Assembly: GCA_040954595.2 (NCBI GenBank)
Contig: CM082580.2
Coordinates: 1,984,001 to 2,048,000, forward strand
Direction of reading: 5' to 3'
DNA: 64,000 bases
Source: Balanoglossus misakiensis
Lineage: Eukaryota; Hemichordata
Below are positions 18,667 to 28,168 of the stretch, one piece after another (within the stretch, counting starts at the first letter, position 1; each line of letters opens with the position of its first letter). Under the pieces are notes generated by a model that was not told the DNA's origin, searched no databases, and saw nothing but the letters and a program-made list of their open reading frames with translations. Position numbers and translations under genes: made by a program.

Positions 18667-20600
18667 ATGGTGAGTCTTCAAATAATAGCAACAACGACTT
18701 GCCAATTAGATCAGTAATTTCAAATGATACCATGAAACATGTTCTTGGGTGTGATTTAAATTCCAATTTTATTGAACTTGATGCACCCAACGACTCCACA
18801 TTTGAAATCCCTCAAGAAGTTTGGGAAAAACTCAGAAAACATCAAGAAGGAAGAACTTTTCAACGAGGTGAATGGCAGACAGTTGTTGAAAAGGGAATAG
18901 AAAAATCAAACAAACACTGTTCAATCATATTTGATTATCACAAAGTTAAAAATGCCCAAAAAACAAAAGGTGGTTACTTTAATGTAAAAGGTCACTGTCA
19001 ATCAAAACATTGCTAAATAACAGTGAAAATTAAAATGGAAAAACTCTACACATGCATTGTAAAATATGAGGGGAAAATCAAACATGATCCATCCGAGAAT
19101 CATTCTAGGCCTATCAGAGGAGAACGTCGACGTGCCTTGGCTGAAAAATGTGCAACTGGGCACAAACCGTTCAAACAGTTTATTACAGAAATGAAAAACC
19201 TGGATGGAGAGACACTTCTTTCTGGAAATAGAAACTCTACTGGTCGAACTCAAAGTGTTTTCCAGAAAATATCCAGTCAATCAAGAGCTATAAAAAGAAT
19301 GCACAATGATGAAGTTGAAAGTCTTATGTTGATGAAAGAATCCATGAAAAAAAATAGTGACAAAAAGTACAAAATTCCAGGCTTTATCCAACATTTTAGT
19401 GTTTCTCCTTTGGTGGTAGATTGTTTCACTGAGACCGGAATTCGTTTCTGGCATGATTTATGTAATAAAACAGTAGTTTTTTGGGATGCAACTGGTGGGT
19501 GTTTGAAATCAACAATTTCACCTGGAAGAATTTATTATTATGAGCTGACAATTGCAAACCCAATTGACCAGGGTCCAGATCTGCCACTCTCCTTCATGGT
19601 TAGTGAAGCACACAGTTTACCATATATATCATTTTGGATGTACTGTTTACGTCATGCGGAAAAAAGGATATTTCGATTTCAGGATCTGTCACAACCAATG
19701 CAAATAAATAGCGATGAAAGTTGGGTTTTTATTTTGGCAACTTTAGAAGTTTTCAATCATGAAACATATGCGTCTTTTTTAGAACGAGCGTGGCGTATTG
19801 TAAATGGCAGGGGTAGTCAAAGAGACTTGACGAAAACAATACCTCATACATGTGCAAGTCATTTTATGAAAAAGGTCAAACGTTCTGTAAAATGCTTCTT
19901 CACCTCAAAGTCTGCAATAACCAGCATGATGTTTTCAATGAGCTTACTTTTAAATTCGCAATATTTGGAAAATTTCACTGAAATTTTATTTGAAATAAGT
20001 ATTGTTTTGCAAAGTAAATTTAACTCACCTTTACTGAAGTCAACATGTAAGAATTTGGAGAGAAAAATTAGAAACATGGACAACTTGGGCCAAGCCACTA
20101 TAAAATTTTGTGAAAATATAGGAAACTTGTCAAAAGAAAGTAAAAACATTGGAAGATGAGTCTGTTCTTTCTCAACTATCTGAGGAAGAATTTTTGACAA
20201 CACAGGACTCTAATTTCAAGTGACACTTCAATGATGTAAGAAAACATGTAAAAGAATGCATTGACAAACAACCATATGGTGAAAATGAAGGCAAGAATGC
20301 ATGCTATTCTCCAAAATTGGCCGAGTTTATAAATAAATATTACCTACCAACTTGCCTATTTTGGTCTGCACTATTGTTAGGTGATTTGACACGGCATGAA
20401 AAAGTCAATGCAACTAACAAAACAAATACACATGAACATAAGTGGCAACATCAACAGTACAACTTCATTGATATAAAAAACTCAAGAACAATTGGACACA
20501 GTGAAAGGAGAATGGGCATTCTGAAAAATATCCAGCTGGGTGGTAAAATGTTAAGGGTGGATGAATTTTTTTCAGAAATTCATAATGATGTGAAAGGCCA
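18667..20600 (+). pseudogene. MULE-like DDE transposase domain (decayed)
   Basis: Same polyprotein as the PHD segment. 18.7-19.0 kb has FQRGEWQTVVEKGI and a KGHCQSKHC knuckle, then an in-frame TAA at 19014 and the frame continues. 19.1-20.16 kb holds RPIRGERRRALAEKC and the first acid in VVFWDATGG (~19.49 kb). The second acid lies in INSDES (~19.71 kb), followed by FLERAWRIVNG and HTCASHFMKK. After a frameshift at ~20.15 kb and a TGA at 20221, the chain resumes with CLFWSALLLGDLTRH. A likely third acid lies in IGHSERRMGILK (~20.50 kb). The order and spacing resemble Mutator-like DDE transposases of invertebrate elements, but the superfamily is my inference. At least two frameshifts and two stops make it inactive as read. 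Confidence 0.65.
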
Positions 20601-21901
20601 AGAAAATGCTTTCACAAGTGGGCTTCTACAAATACAGAAATCTACCGAAACACTTCAAACAATTAAAGAAAAATGGGACAGTAGAAAAAGAAAAAACCAA
20701 AGAGCTTTTACTTATCAAGCAAACCCACCAAACGGTTTGAAGGTTTTTCAAAGCCAGGACCCCAACCAAAGTAAAAGTAGCAATGATGTAAAACGGTTTA
20801 CTGCAGAACTGCGTAATGAATGGAATGAGGTACCACACGAAATAAAGTTAAATTTGCACGAGTTTGCCAATGCAGTACAAGACAATGATAAAAGCTGTAA
20901 CAGTGTTGTGGGATTAGAGAAATTTTCAAATAATTGCTGGTTTAATGCTGTCATCCAAAGCATTATGCATTGTGAAACTGTTCAACAAGCTCTACGAGTG
21001 TCATCGAAAATATCACCTTCAGAGCAGCTGTCTGAAAACCATGCAGCCTCACTTGAAAATCTCCGTTGTATGTTAAAGAAAATGTTACCTGGGCTTCATA
21101 ATCAAAGCATTCTCATGAAAAGGGATATTTTCAATACATTAAAAACATGCTGCAAGATGGCACACTTCGATTTTCGCCAACAAAATGATGCACATAAATT
21201 TTATACTAGAGTTGTGCATGAATTTCTCAAACAGATCAGAGTAAATGCAGATGTTGTGATAAAATTTGAAAGAACTTGTGTCATGTGCAATAATGTGATA
21301 TGTACTGAGGAAAAAATAAATTATCTACAACTGAGCTTCCCAAATAATAGAAATAAGACTGACAGCTTCCCCATACAAAACCTCTTTCATTCTTTCTTTG
21401 AAAAAGTTGTCTTACAATGCAATAGTTATCAATGTAAAAATGAAAACAGGTCATTTACATCAAAAGCATTTATAAAATCCTCACCAAGTATTATTGTACT
21501 TTTATTGACGCGGTATTCTTGGAACAAAAATACAAAAAGGGTTTCAAAGTCATCTTAATCTCAAGGAAACCTTAGATATTGCTCCTCTGATGGAAAACAG
21601 TACACATGTATCAAAAATCAATTACAACCTACTTTCCACTGTGTCACATGTAGGCCCAACAGCTAGCAATGGTCATTACATATCAACTCTATACCACAGA
21701 AATAACATTCCAATACTTTGTGATGATGCTGACATAAGGGAAATCACATCCATGCCAGACAACCACCCTGAGTACATGGTTATTTATGAAAGAGAAGAAA
21801 AGGTGGAAACTTGTACATCAGGGTTTGAGAATAACAACATTTTAGAGGCACTGGCAAATTGGTCAGCAATAAAAAAATGCTCAGAAAATGAAAATGATTG
21901 A
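20601..21901 (+). pseudogene. USP-type deubiquitinase domain fused to the transposase
   Basis: Directly continues the transposase frame. The Cys box reads GLEKFSNNCWFNAVIQS (~20.91-20.97 kb) and matches the USP signature GLxNxGNxCYxN. FRQQNDAHKF follows. A zinc-ribbon pair comes next (CVMC ~21.28 kb, C-x4-C ~21.42 kb). After a one-base frameshift at ~21.54 kb the His box appears: NYNLLSTVSHVG ... NGHYIST ... CDDADI ... YMVIYER. Catalytic Cys, His and Asp are all present. USPs remove ubiquitin from proteins. A transposon-borne USP could stabilise the transposase or counter host silencing (inference). Confidence 0.75.
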
Positions 21902-22650
21902 GAGGACATCAGTGTGAGAAGAATTGTAAACATGGATGTAGGTATAATCAAAGCTGCTTGTAACAACTTGGTAGTACATCCAGAAGCCACATCACTGTTG
22001 GAGATATTCAAATGCCTTATGAATCTCTTGAAGTCAACATCTAAAACAAGGCTCTCTGTCAAGTTTATGCAATATTATGATTGCACAAGGTGCATGAAAA
22101 CAAGCACCACTAATATCAGGGAAATGATGATTCTGCCCGTTAAAAATCTCACCAAAGAAGGAATTACTAACATGCTGCGAGAAACCAAACTTAAGACTGC
22201 CAATAAACCATGCAGTTATATTCCTTGTAAGAACATCTCTACAAGCAACAGCATAAAACAAGTGCGAGACCCCAGTATTTTTTCAAATTGGAGACTCCCT
22301 TTTATTGCACACTGTAGATCTCTCTCCTGGTCTGCAGATATCATCCCTATTGGATCTTAGTTCAATAGTTGATGAATTTCCCCTTTGTGAAACTGGCAGA
22401 GTCTTGTTTTCACTCAAGGCGCTAGTAGCAAAAACATCAAACACTTTGAATACAGTGATATGCTACATAAAGTCACAAGGCAAATGGTATAAAAAATCAG
22501 TCTCAGACGATGGCCATGATACTGTAACAACTTTACATAAAATATCATCAGAATCTTGTGACATCATAGAATGCATTGTGATATACAATAGAATAAGTAA
22601 GAAGAAAATTATTCCCACCAAGATAACTGCAAACATCGTAAAAATTTCAG
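21902..22650 (+). pseudogene. Second, apparently inactive USP-like domain
   Basis: Two overlapping frames (21914-22360 and 22305-22781) encode a USP-like half without a Cys box. It has a CTRC ... CSYIPC zinc-binding pair, then RVLFSLKALVAK ... NTVICYIKSQGKWYKKSVSDD. That resembles the USP His-box lobe, with Asn where the catalytic His of GHY is expected. It may be a substrate-binding pseudo-enzyme repeat. Recognition is weaker than for the first domain, and a frameshift near 22.32 kb is needed. Confidence 0.45.
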
Positions 22651-22758
22651 AAGAAGAAATGAACATACATAGTCCAAACAAAATAGTGACAACATTAAAC
22701 ACAAAAAGAACAGAAAGTATGCTGGACGACATAAAAACTATGGGGGATATTTTAATCA

Positions 22759-23490
22759 ATGGCTTACACTGTAGTAATTGAACATCATAAAATCATTGGC
22801 TTGGTGAACAATTCTTGGTTGGATGACAGTTTAGTAACATCTTATCTGAGGCTTGTAGTAGAAGCAAGCAACAAACAGAACTCCATCTGGGTCCAGGATG
22901 CTTGCTGGGCAAGGGCAAAATTATCCCCTGGAACTGTCGGTTTACCAACACCATACAAAAATGTTAATTGGTTGGATTATGATGTCATCTTTGTACCTTC
23001 AAATTTACAGGGAATACACTGGATTCTATTTGTCATAAAAATGCATGAAAGGCAAATCCTTGCTGTAGATCCACAAGGTCCCCTTAATACAAGTGCCATT
23101 AAATTATTGGAAAAACTGGTTAACTTCATTCAATTGACGCAGTTTCTAAAAAACGGTAAAAAGGTAGATTTCAAAGAATGGAAAATAATGATTCTGTCAG
23201 AAAATAACATTTTTGCTCATCAAGAAGACACTTCAAGCTGTGGATTGTTAGTTTGTGTATACGCGAAATGTCTAATAGTAAATGCCCCATTACAACTAGA
23301 TACTTCAAATGAAAACATCAAAAATCTTAGAAAAGTAATGGCGTATGAGCTTATGTCAAAACAAATTCTATTGCTTACCGAGGGAGTCATTAAAACAAGA
23401 ATAAAAATACAGAATGTCCAAGTAGATAGAACTTTTACTCAGATAGATGGACAAAAAACAAACATCAGCAGAACATCCATTAGAAAGTAA
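22759..23490 (+). CDS. Ulp1/C48 cysteine protease domain (SUMO protease-like)
   Basis: An open frame of 243 codons, the best preserved part of the polyprotein. WLDDSLVTSYLRLVV is the Ulp1 substrate-entry motif. VNWLDYDVIFVPSNLQGIHW supplies the catalytic His. ILAVDPQ gives the Asp. HQEDTSSCGLLVCVY has the oxyanion Gln and nucleophile Cys. C48 proteases process SUMO-like modifiers and occur in several DNA transposons (some MULEs, Zisupton/KDZ). It overlaps the start of the next frame. Whether it is translated alone or as part of the polyprotein cannot be told from sequence. Confidence 0.82.
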   Translation: MAYTVVIEHHKIIGLVNNSWLDDSLVTSYLRLVVEASNKQNSIWVQDACWARAKLSPGTVGLPTPYKNVNWLDYDVIFVPSNLQGIHWILFVIKMHERQILAVDPQGPLNTSAIKLLEKLVNFIQLTQFLKNGKKVDFKEWKIMILSENNIFAHQEDTSSCGLLVCVYAKCLIVNAPLQLDTSNENIKNLRKVMAYELMSKQILLLTEGVIKTRIKIQNVQVDRTFTQIDGQKTNISRTSIRK

Positions 23491-23971
23491 CAGATTGAAA
23501 CGTAAAATACAAAAAGTAGATGTAAGCAAACTTAAAATCCAACGACTGTACAAAAGATCTGTAGAATTTGTGGAAAGTAAAGTTCTTTGGAAGTACTGTG
23601 AAGTTGATCGCAGAGTAACAAAAAACACAGCCAAGAGAACAGATTATCTAGACGCCATAATAAAACCAAAAGTCATCCGAGATAATTACCAAATTACCGA
23701 TCCTCTACAATTAGCGGTAAAACTACATACAGGTCATGCATACCTTTATGATGGCAACCACAGACTACGCATAGGAAAAGAACTTAACAGAAAATGGGTA
23801 CCAGTTGAAATTGTTAAAATGTTTTTGAATGGCTTGACTAACATAAATGGGAAGGAATGGCTAAGAGTCCCATGCTGGAAAGGGACTCCACTTCATATAA
23901 AGGAATTGCCAATCACTGCAACAGATTTGGGGTTTAATACCAAGAACTGTGAATCCTCATCTAGTGAGTAA
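23447..23971 (+). CDS. ParB/sulfiredoxin-like domain, C-terminal module of the transposon
   Basis: An overlapping frame (174 codons) continues past the Ulp1 module. It has a basic N-terminus (NRLKRKIQKVDVSKLKIQR), then DPLQLAVKLHTGHAYLYDGN followed by HRLRIGKELNRKWVPVEI. The aYLYDGNHRL...vPVei pattern resembles the ParB/Srx nucleotide- or phosphate-binding fold (G-x-HR motif). Function within a transposon is unknown to me. The frame ends at TAA 23969 and no clear terminal inverted repeat follows. Confidence 0.5.
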   Translation: MDKKQTSAEHPLESNRLKRKIQKVDVSKLKIQRLYKRSVEFVESKVLWKYCEVDRRVTKNTAKRTDYLDAIIKPKVIRDNYQITDPLQLAVKLHTGHAYLYDGNHRLRIGKELNRKWVPVEIVKMFLNGLTNINGKEWLRVPCWKGTPLHIKELPITATDLGFNTKNCESSSSE

Positions 23972-24162
23972 GAAAATTAAGCTTGATTTTGCCCACACAA
24001 AAACTTTTCAACACAAACTGTTTTGTGAAATTTTGACCTGAAATTAATTAATCATCCACAGGAACCTGCAAACCAAATTTCATGCAAAAATATTTGATCT
24101 AAATACCCGATATGAACTAATGGTAATGTGATAATATAAAACATGCAAATCAGTAATAAATT

Positions 24163-24230
24163 ATCATTAAATTACATTAAATTAAATTAAATTAAATTAA
24201 ATTAAATTAAATTAAATTAAATTAAAATAA
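24163..24230. repeat. (ATTAA)n microsatellite
   Basis: About 13 near-perfect ATTAA pentamers, 190 bp after the transposon's last ORF. Confidence 0.9.
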
Positions 24231-24412
24231 AGTATTTCAATTTAAATAGTTCAAGTGGAATATAAACTGCTAAATGTCCGCTAGTATAGTCTAGTCAGGT
24301 CTCTGTGAGACCAATAAATGCAGTGCAAACATTTCCGTAAATATACTAATTTCAGAAATATACCATTTATTTATTAGAAAACTTTATCAAATTTATTTAA
24401 GCAATAAAACAC

Positions 24413-24535
24413 CCCCAGCCATCGTATACCACGAGATTTTGACCAGTTCACGACATATACGCATGAGCGATAGCGAGTGCGTATATGGAGTTGAACTGGT
24501 CAAAATCTCGTGGTATATACCATGGCTGGGGGTGT
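24413..24535. repeat. 123-bp imperfect palindrome
   Basis: AAAACACCCCCAGCCATCG... is mirrored by ...CCATGGCTGGGGGTGTTTT around a loop near 24475. Its right arm overlaps the second copy of the repeat first seen at 1644-1836, suggesting a fold-back derivative. Confidence 0.75.
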
Positions 24536-24705
24536 TTTATTGTTATTATATTATGCCAGTATATTGAAACTTTGCATAAAACATTTTAAAAAGGCATTTT
24601 CTTTGACTATGATATATGACTGTGGTATATGACTAATATATCACAGTCACGTATCGTGTCTCGACCAATAAAATAGCGTGATTTACACCAATAATATACT
24701 GGTAT
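24508..24705. mobile_element. MITE-like repeat, copy 2 (TATRCCAGTATATTGA ends)
   Basis: Nearly identical to 1644-1836, in the same orientation, including the inverted ends at about 24550 and 24705. It abuts the 904-bp MITE. Confidence 0.6.
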
Positions 24706-25609
24706 TTACATATAATCCCATGATATCTTTCTTTGTTTGACGTCATCGTATACGAGTGGTTTTCGCGGAGCAGTGCAACTTCGAGCCGCAGGCGAGAAGT
24801 TGTACTCTTCCGCGAAAACCACGAGTATACGATGACGTTAAACAAAGAAAGATATCATGGGATTATATATTTATCACATGAACAGTCTTCTTATTTTTCG
24901 TTAGAAGAGGCAGGACTAAAACAATTCAGTACCTTGCAACAATTTTGGAGCGGTGTCGTATTTTACTGAGCGGGATTATGTCCCCCAGGAGATATATGTT
25001 GGGAGATTTTATGAATGATCAGCGATAGTTCATCATTTGCATATACGCAAATGGTGAACTATCGCTGATCATTCATAAAATCTCCCAACAAGTCGTCCCG
25101 TTGAGTTCCGTTCGCTCGAAGTTCGGCCTTACACAAATGTAATCGATTCTCTAACAATTTTACTGCAACCTGTTGCCACGTCTTATACATTTCGTTGACC
25201 GGTGCAATAGAGAGGTTCAGTCGTCACGCTGAACTGGCTCGAAACAATTCCCCACACTGATTCGACTCGGAACGTACCGGACTTGGGCCTAGCCTAGGCT
25301 ATGTACACCTGACCCAAAACTTTGACAGCCACGATCGTCCATGATCGTTGCGTCGACTGTCTTCTTTCCAAATTCCACCTTTCTGTTTTGAGCTTACAAA
25401 GCGTTATTGTCATGGAACCGTAATTTTTTTATTTCATTTCTGTATTGTAAATGCCGCGCGCTACACGTACTGTTTCTGTTTGACAACAAAGCTACGGCGA
25501 ATCGGTGGAAATAGTTCCGGTTGATGACGTAACACAGGGGTGATCAGGATTTTTGATCTGTCCTGGTCTACGTCACACAGGTGGTGATCAGGGCCAGTTC
25601 ATGTGATAA
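24706..25609. mobile_element. 904-bp non-autonomous element with two internal palindromes (copy 1)
   Basis: Runs from TTACATATAATCCC to CATGTGATAA. An inverted copy of exactly the same length occupies 47681-48584. It contains palindrome A (24710-24868, around GCGGAGCAGTGC/GTACTCTTCCGCG) and palindrome B (24997-25090, arms of ~45 bp around GCATATACGC). No transposase. The TT...AA ends do not identify a superfamily. Confidence 0.8.
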
Positions 25610-25756
25610 AATATAATAACTGATAACTACCAGTTTTGCAAAGTGTATGTAAATGCAGTTTGAAACATTACCACCATATAACGTGGTGAGATTGCTCTCC
25701 ATAATACATACATGTATGCATATTAGTCTGGTGGCCAGACTTATCGTGGATTCTAA

Positions 25757-26533
25757 GGCTGCATTCACAAACACCTCTGGAGGGGGGGGGGGCAGGAGAA
25801 TTGAGGGGGGGATTTGAAAAAATTGACGGTATGTAAGGGGGGATTTGAAATAATTTAGGGACTGTAAAGGGGGGTACTTGAAAACTTTGAGTCCACAAAA
25901 ATGCAGTTTTGAACCCTTCATAATACAAATTTTTCTCATGTGGGAGGGGGACACCCCCTCCCATCCCCACCCCCGTCATTCATCAACACCTTTAAATCAT
26001 TGACTGGTTTATCTAGTGTCCCAGGTTAGGGGACTTGACTTGCCCCCCCCCCCCCCCCCCCCCCCCGAAGGTTAAATTCATTAATCCCCAACATACCATT
26101 AGTTGAGTTAATTTGCTTTTGGGTTCATTAAAATGCAGTTTTGAACTCTGTATTTTATAAAATTTTCTTACGTGGCAGGGGGACACCCCCTCCCAAACCC
26201 ACCCCCTTCACTTCTCGCTTTACAATGTCTCCCAACACAGAATATAAAATACTTAAAAAATAAAAACAATGTTCAGTTTTAATACCCACTGATAAGGGGA
26301 AACATCAGTTTCAAATTCTTTTCATGGGAGCGCTGTTTTTCTTTTTACAAGATAGATAGGTGATGTGTTTTGCTGTGTGAAAGAAAATGGGGGGGGGATT
26401 TGAAAATTTTAGCAGTTCGGAAGGGGGGATTTGAAACTATTTCGGGTTGTTGAAGGGGGCATGTGAAAATTAACGGTAAAAAACATTGAATTCTCCCGCC
26501 CCCCCCCCTCCAGAGGTGTTTGTGAATGCAGCC
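25757..26533. mobile_element. Harbinger-like MITE with TAA target duplication
   Basis: Terminal inverted repeats GGCTGCATTCACAAACACC / GGTGTTTGTGAATGCAGCC lie at 25757 and 26533, flanked on both sides by TAA (25754-25756 and 26534-26536). A 3-bp TWA duplication is characteristic of PIF/Harbinger. The interior is rich in G and C homopolymers (a 20-plus C run at 26043) and has no ORF of note. Confidence 0.75.
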
Positions 26534-27079
26534 TAAATCAGTACTGTGTCATGTAAGGTGATTGACTTGAACGATGTCAGTCAAGATCAGGTGCTGACCT
26601 TGTTGCCAAGGCATTGCATTTGGAGTTCTATTGACATGCACAAATTTAGAATCCACGATAGTTGACTGTGACTCCAAGACCCTAGATACCAGACCAATAT
26701 GAATAGTACACACACTACAATACACCAACATTACCCTACCTGAGGCATGTACCTTGATGTGGTGGTAGGGCAACTGATTTATAGACAAAAGAGTGTCAAT
26801 GAATCAGACCAAAACATGCCAGTATAAGTGGTAACTATTTCCATACAGGATTGCTTTATTAATGGATATGCACATGAAACTTGATATTTTTATACAGAGT
26901 ACCTGTGAGCTGTATCGATGTGACATGGATGCACACCAAGTTGAAGTTTACAACACACACTGTACACAAACATAATTTTCTTGACATGTATGTTATTGTA
27001 CTATGAATATATGATTTGAACCAATGAATAAAGAATTCAAGCCAAGAGGTACATGTAAGGGATAGCCTGGTCACAACAT

Positions 27080-27830
27080 CCCTGAATCATATGTGATTAC
27101 ACTAAAACCGTACCATTTTGATAAGCTTAACAGACTAATACTATGAAAGCAATTTACCATACAAGAAAGGACCCATATTTTGCACAAAATGAAGCAAAAA
27201 AAATATGAGGGCAAAACCTTGGAAATTAGGCTGTTTAAGGTGCTCAACTCAACTGGGAGCACCAGCAGACAGCTGCATATTACATGGTAAACTGCTATAT
27301 ATGTCTATACAGGTGATAATTAAAATGAGCATAATTTATGCAAAGAAGTTAATTATTTAATGAGACCTGTACAGTCTTATAGAGTGGATATGTGTTTCAA
27401 ACCTGGTATGTGAGTTGGATGCACACTCAACTAGAAGCACCAGCAGACAGTGGTATATTATGTGGTAAACTGCTATATTTGTCTGTACAGGTGATTATTA
27501 AAATGAGCATAATTTATGCAAAGAAGTTAATTATTTGATGAGACCTGTACAGTCTTATAGAGTGGAAATGTGTGTATCAAACCTGGTATGTGAGTTGGAT
27601 GCACACTCAATTTGAAATGGCAGCAGACAAACATTTCATAGGCAAAGGTTTGGAAATTAGGCTGTTTAAGGTGCTCATTATAATAAAAATAGCCATAATT
27701 TATGCAAAGAACTTAATTTTTGAATGGCATATGTATATTGTGATAGCATGTATATATGTGCATTAGACATGGTATGTGAAATTGATGCACACTCATTTTG
27801 AAATGGTAGAAGACATTTGGAAATTAGGCT
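27080..27830. repeat. ~180-bp tandem repeat, about 4 diverged copies
   Basis: CAGCAGAC recurs at 27263, 27441 and 27621 (periods 178 and 180), with a weaker copy near 27800. Each unit carries AATTTATGCAAAGAA and ACCTGGTATGTGAGTTGGAT. Copies differ by substitutions and small indels, so the array is old. Confidence 0.75.
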
Positions 27831-28012
27831 GTAGTTATTACCTTCATGCTGGTACATGTATATCGATGAAGTTAAAAGCGCCCTCACACTTTACACAGTG
27901 TTTATCAAGGAAGTCATGTTTTGCTGTCGGAAATGATGTACCGTCGCGGTTATTTATCATATTCAGGAAAATACCGGATATTTTAATCGTCAACAGTCTA
28001 ATAGCACAGTAC

Positions 28013-28083
28013 TATGTATGTTAAATAACGACTTTTGAACAAATAATTTAGCTAAATAATAAGTTAACACATGGCACCCCATA
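28013..28083. mobile_element. 71-bp miniature IS3EU-type element with 6-bp TSD
   Basis: Begins TATGTATGTTAAATAACG and ends GGCACCCCATA, flanked by CAGTAC on both sides (28007-28012 and 28084-28089). Its sequence equals one complete end of the 2055-bp fold-back element next to it. Six-bp duplication and TAY ends match IS3EU rules as I remember them. Confidence 0.7.
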
Positions 28084-28168
28084 CAGTACAGGGTTTTATC
28101 AATGTCGCTAAAAATAGATTTGCGCGAGTGTGCATGCGCCTGGCAACAGTGAAATGCGGACAAAAGCG

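Noticed and set aside
24633-24969. Similar ORFs on opposite strands (FNVIVYSWFSR / FDVIVYEWFSR)
   Set aside because: Both are readings of a palindrome in the 904-bp MITE, repeated at 48321-48873; not a protein family.
25668-25979. Pro-rich minus-strand ORFs
   Set aside because: Arise from G-homopolymer tracts in the Harbinger-like MITE.
26041-26066. Poly-C run as a functional i-motif/G-quadruplex
   Set aside because: A single homopolymer run in a MITE, likely slippage; no supporting context.
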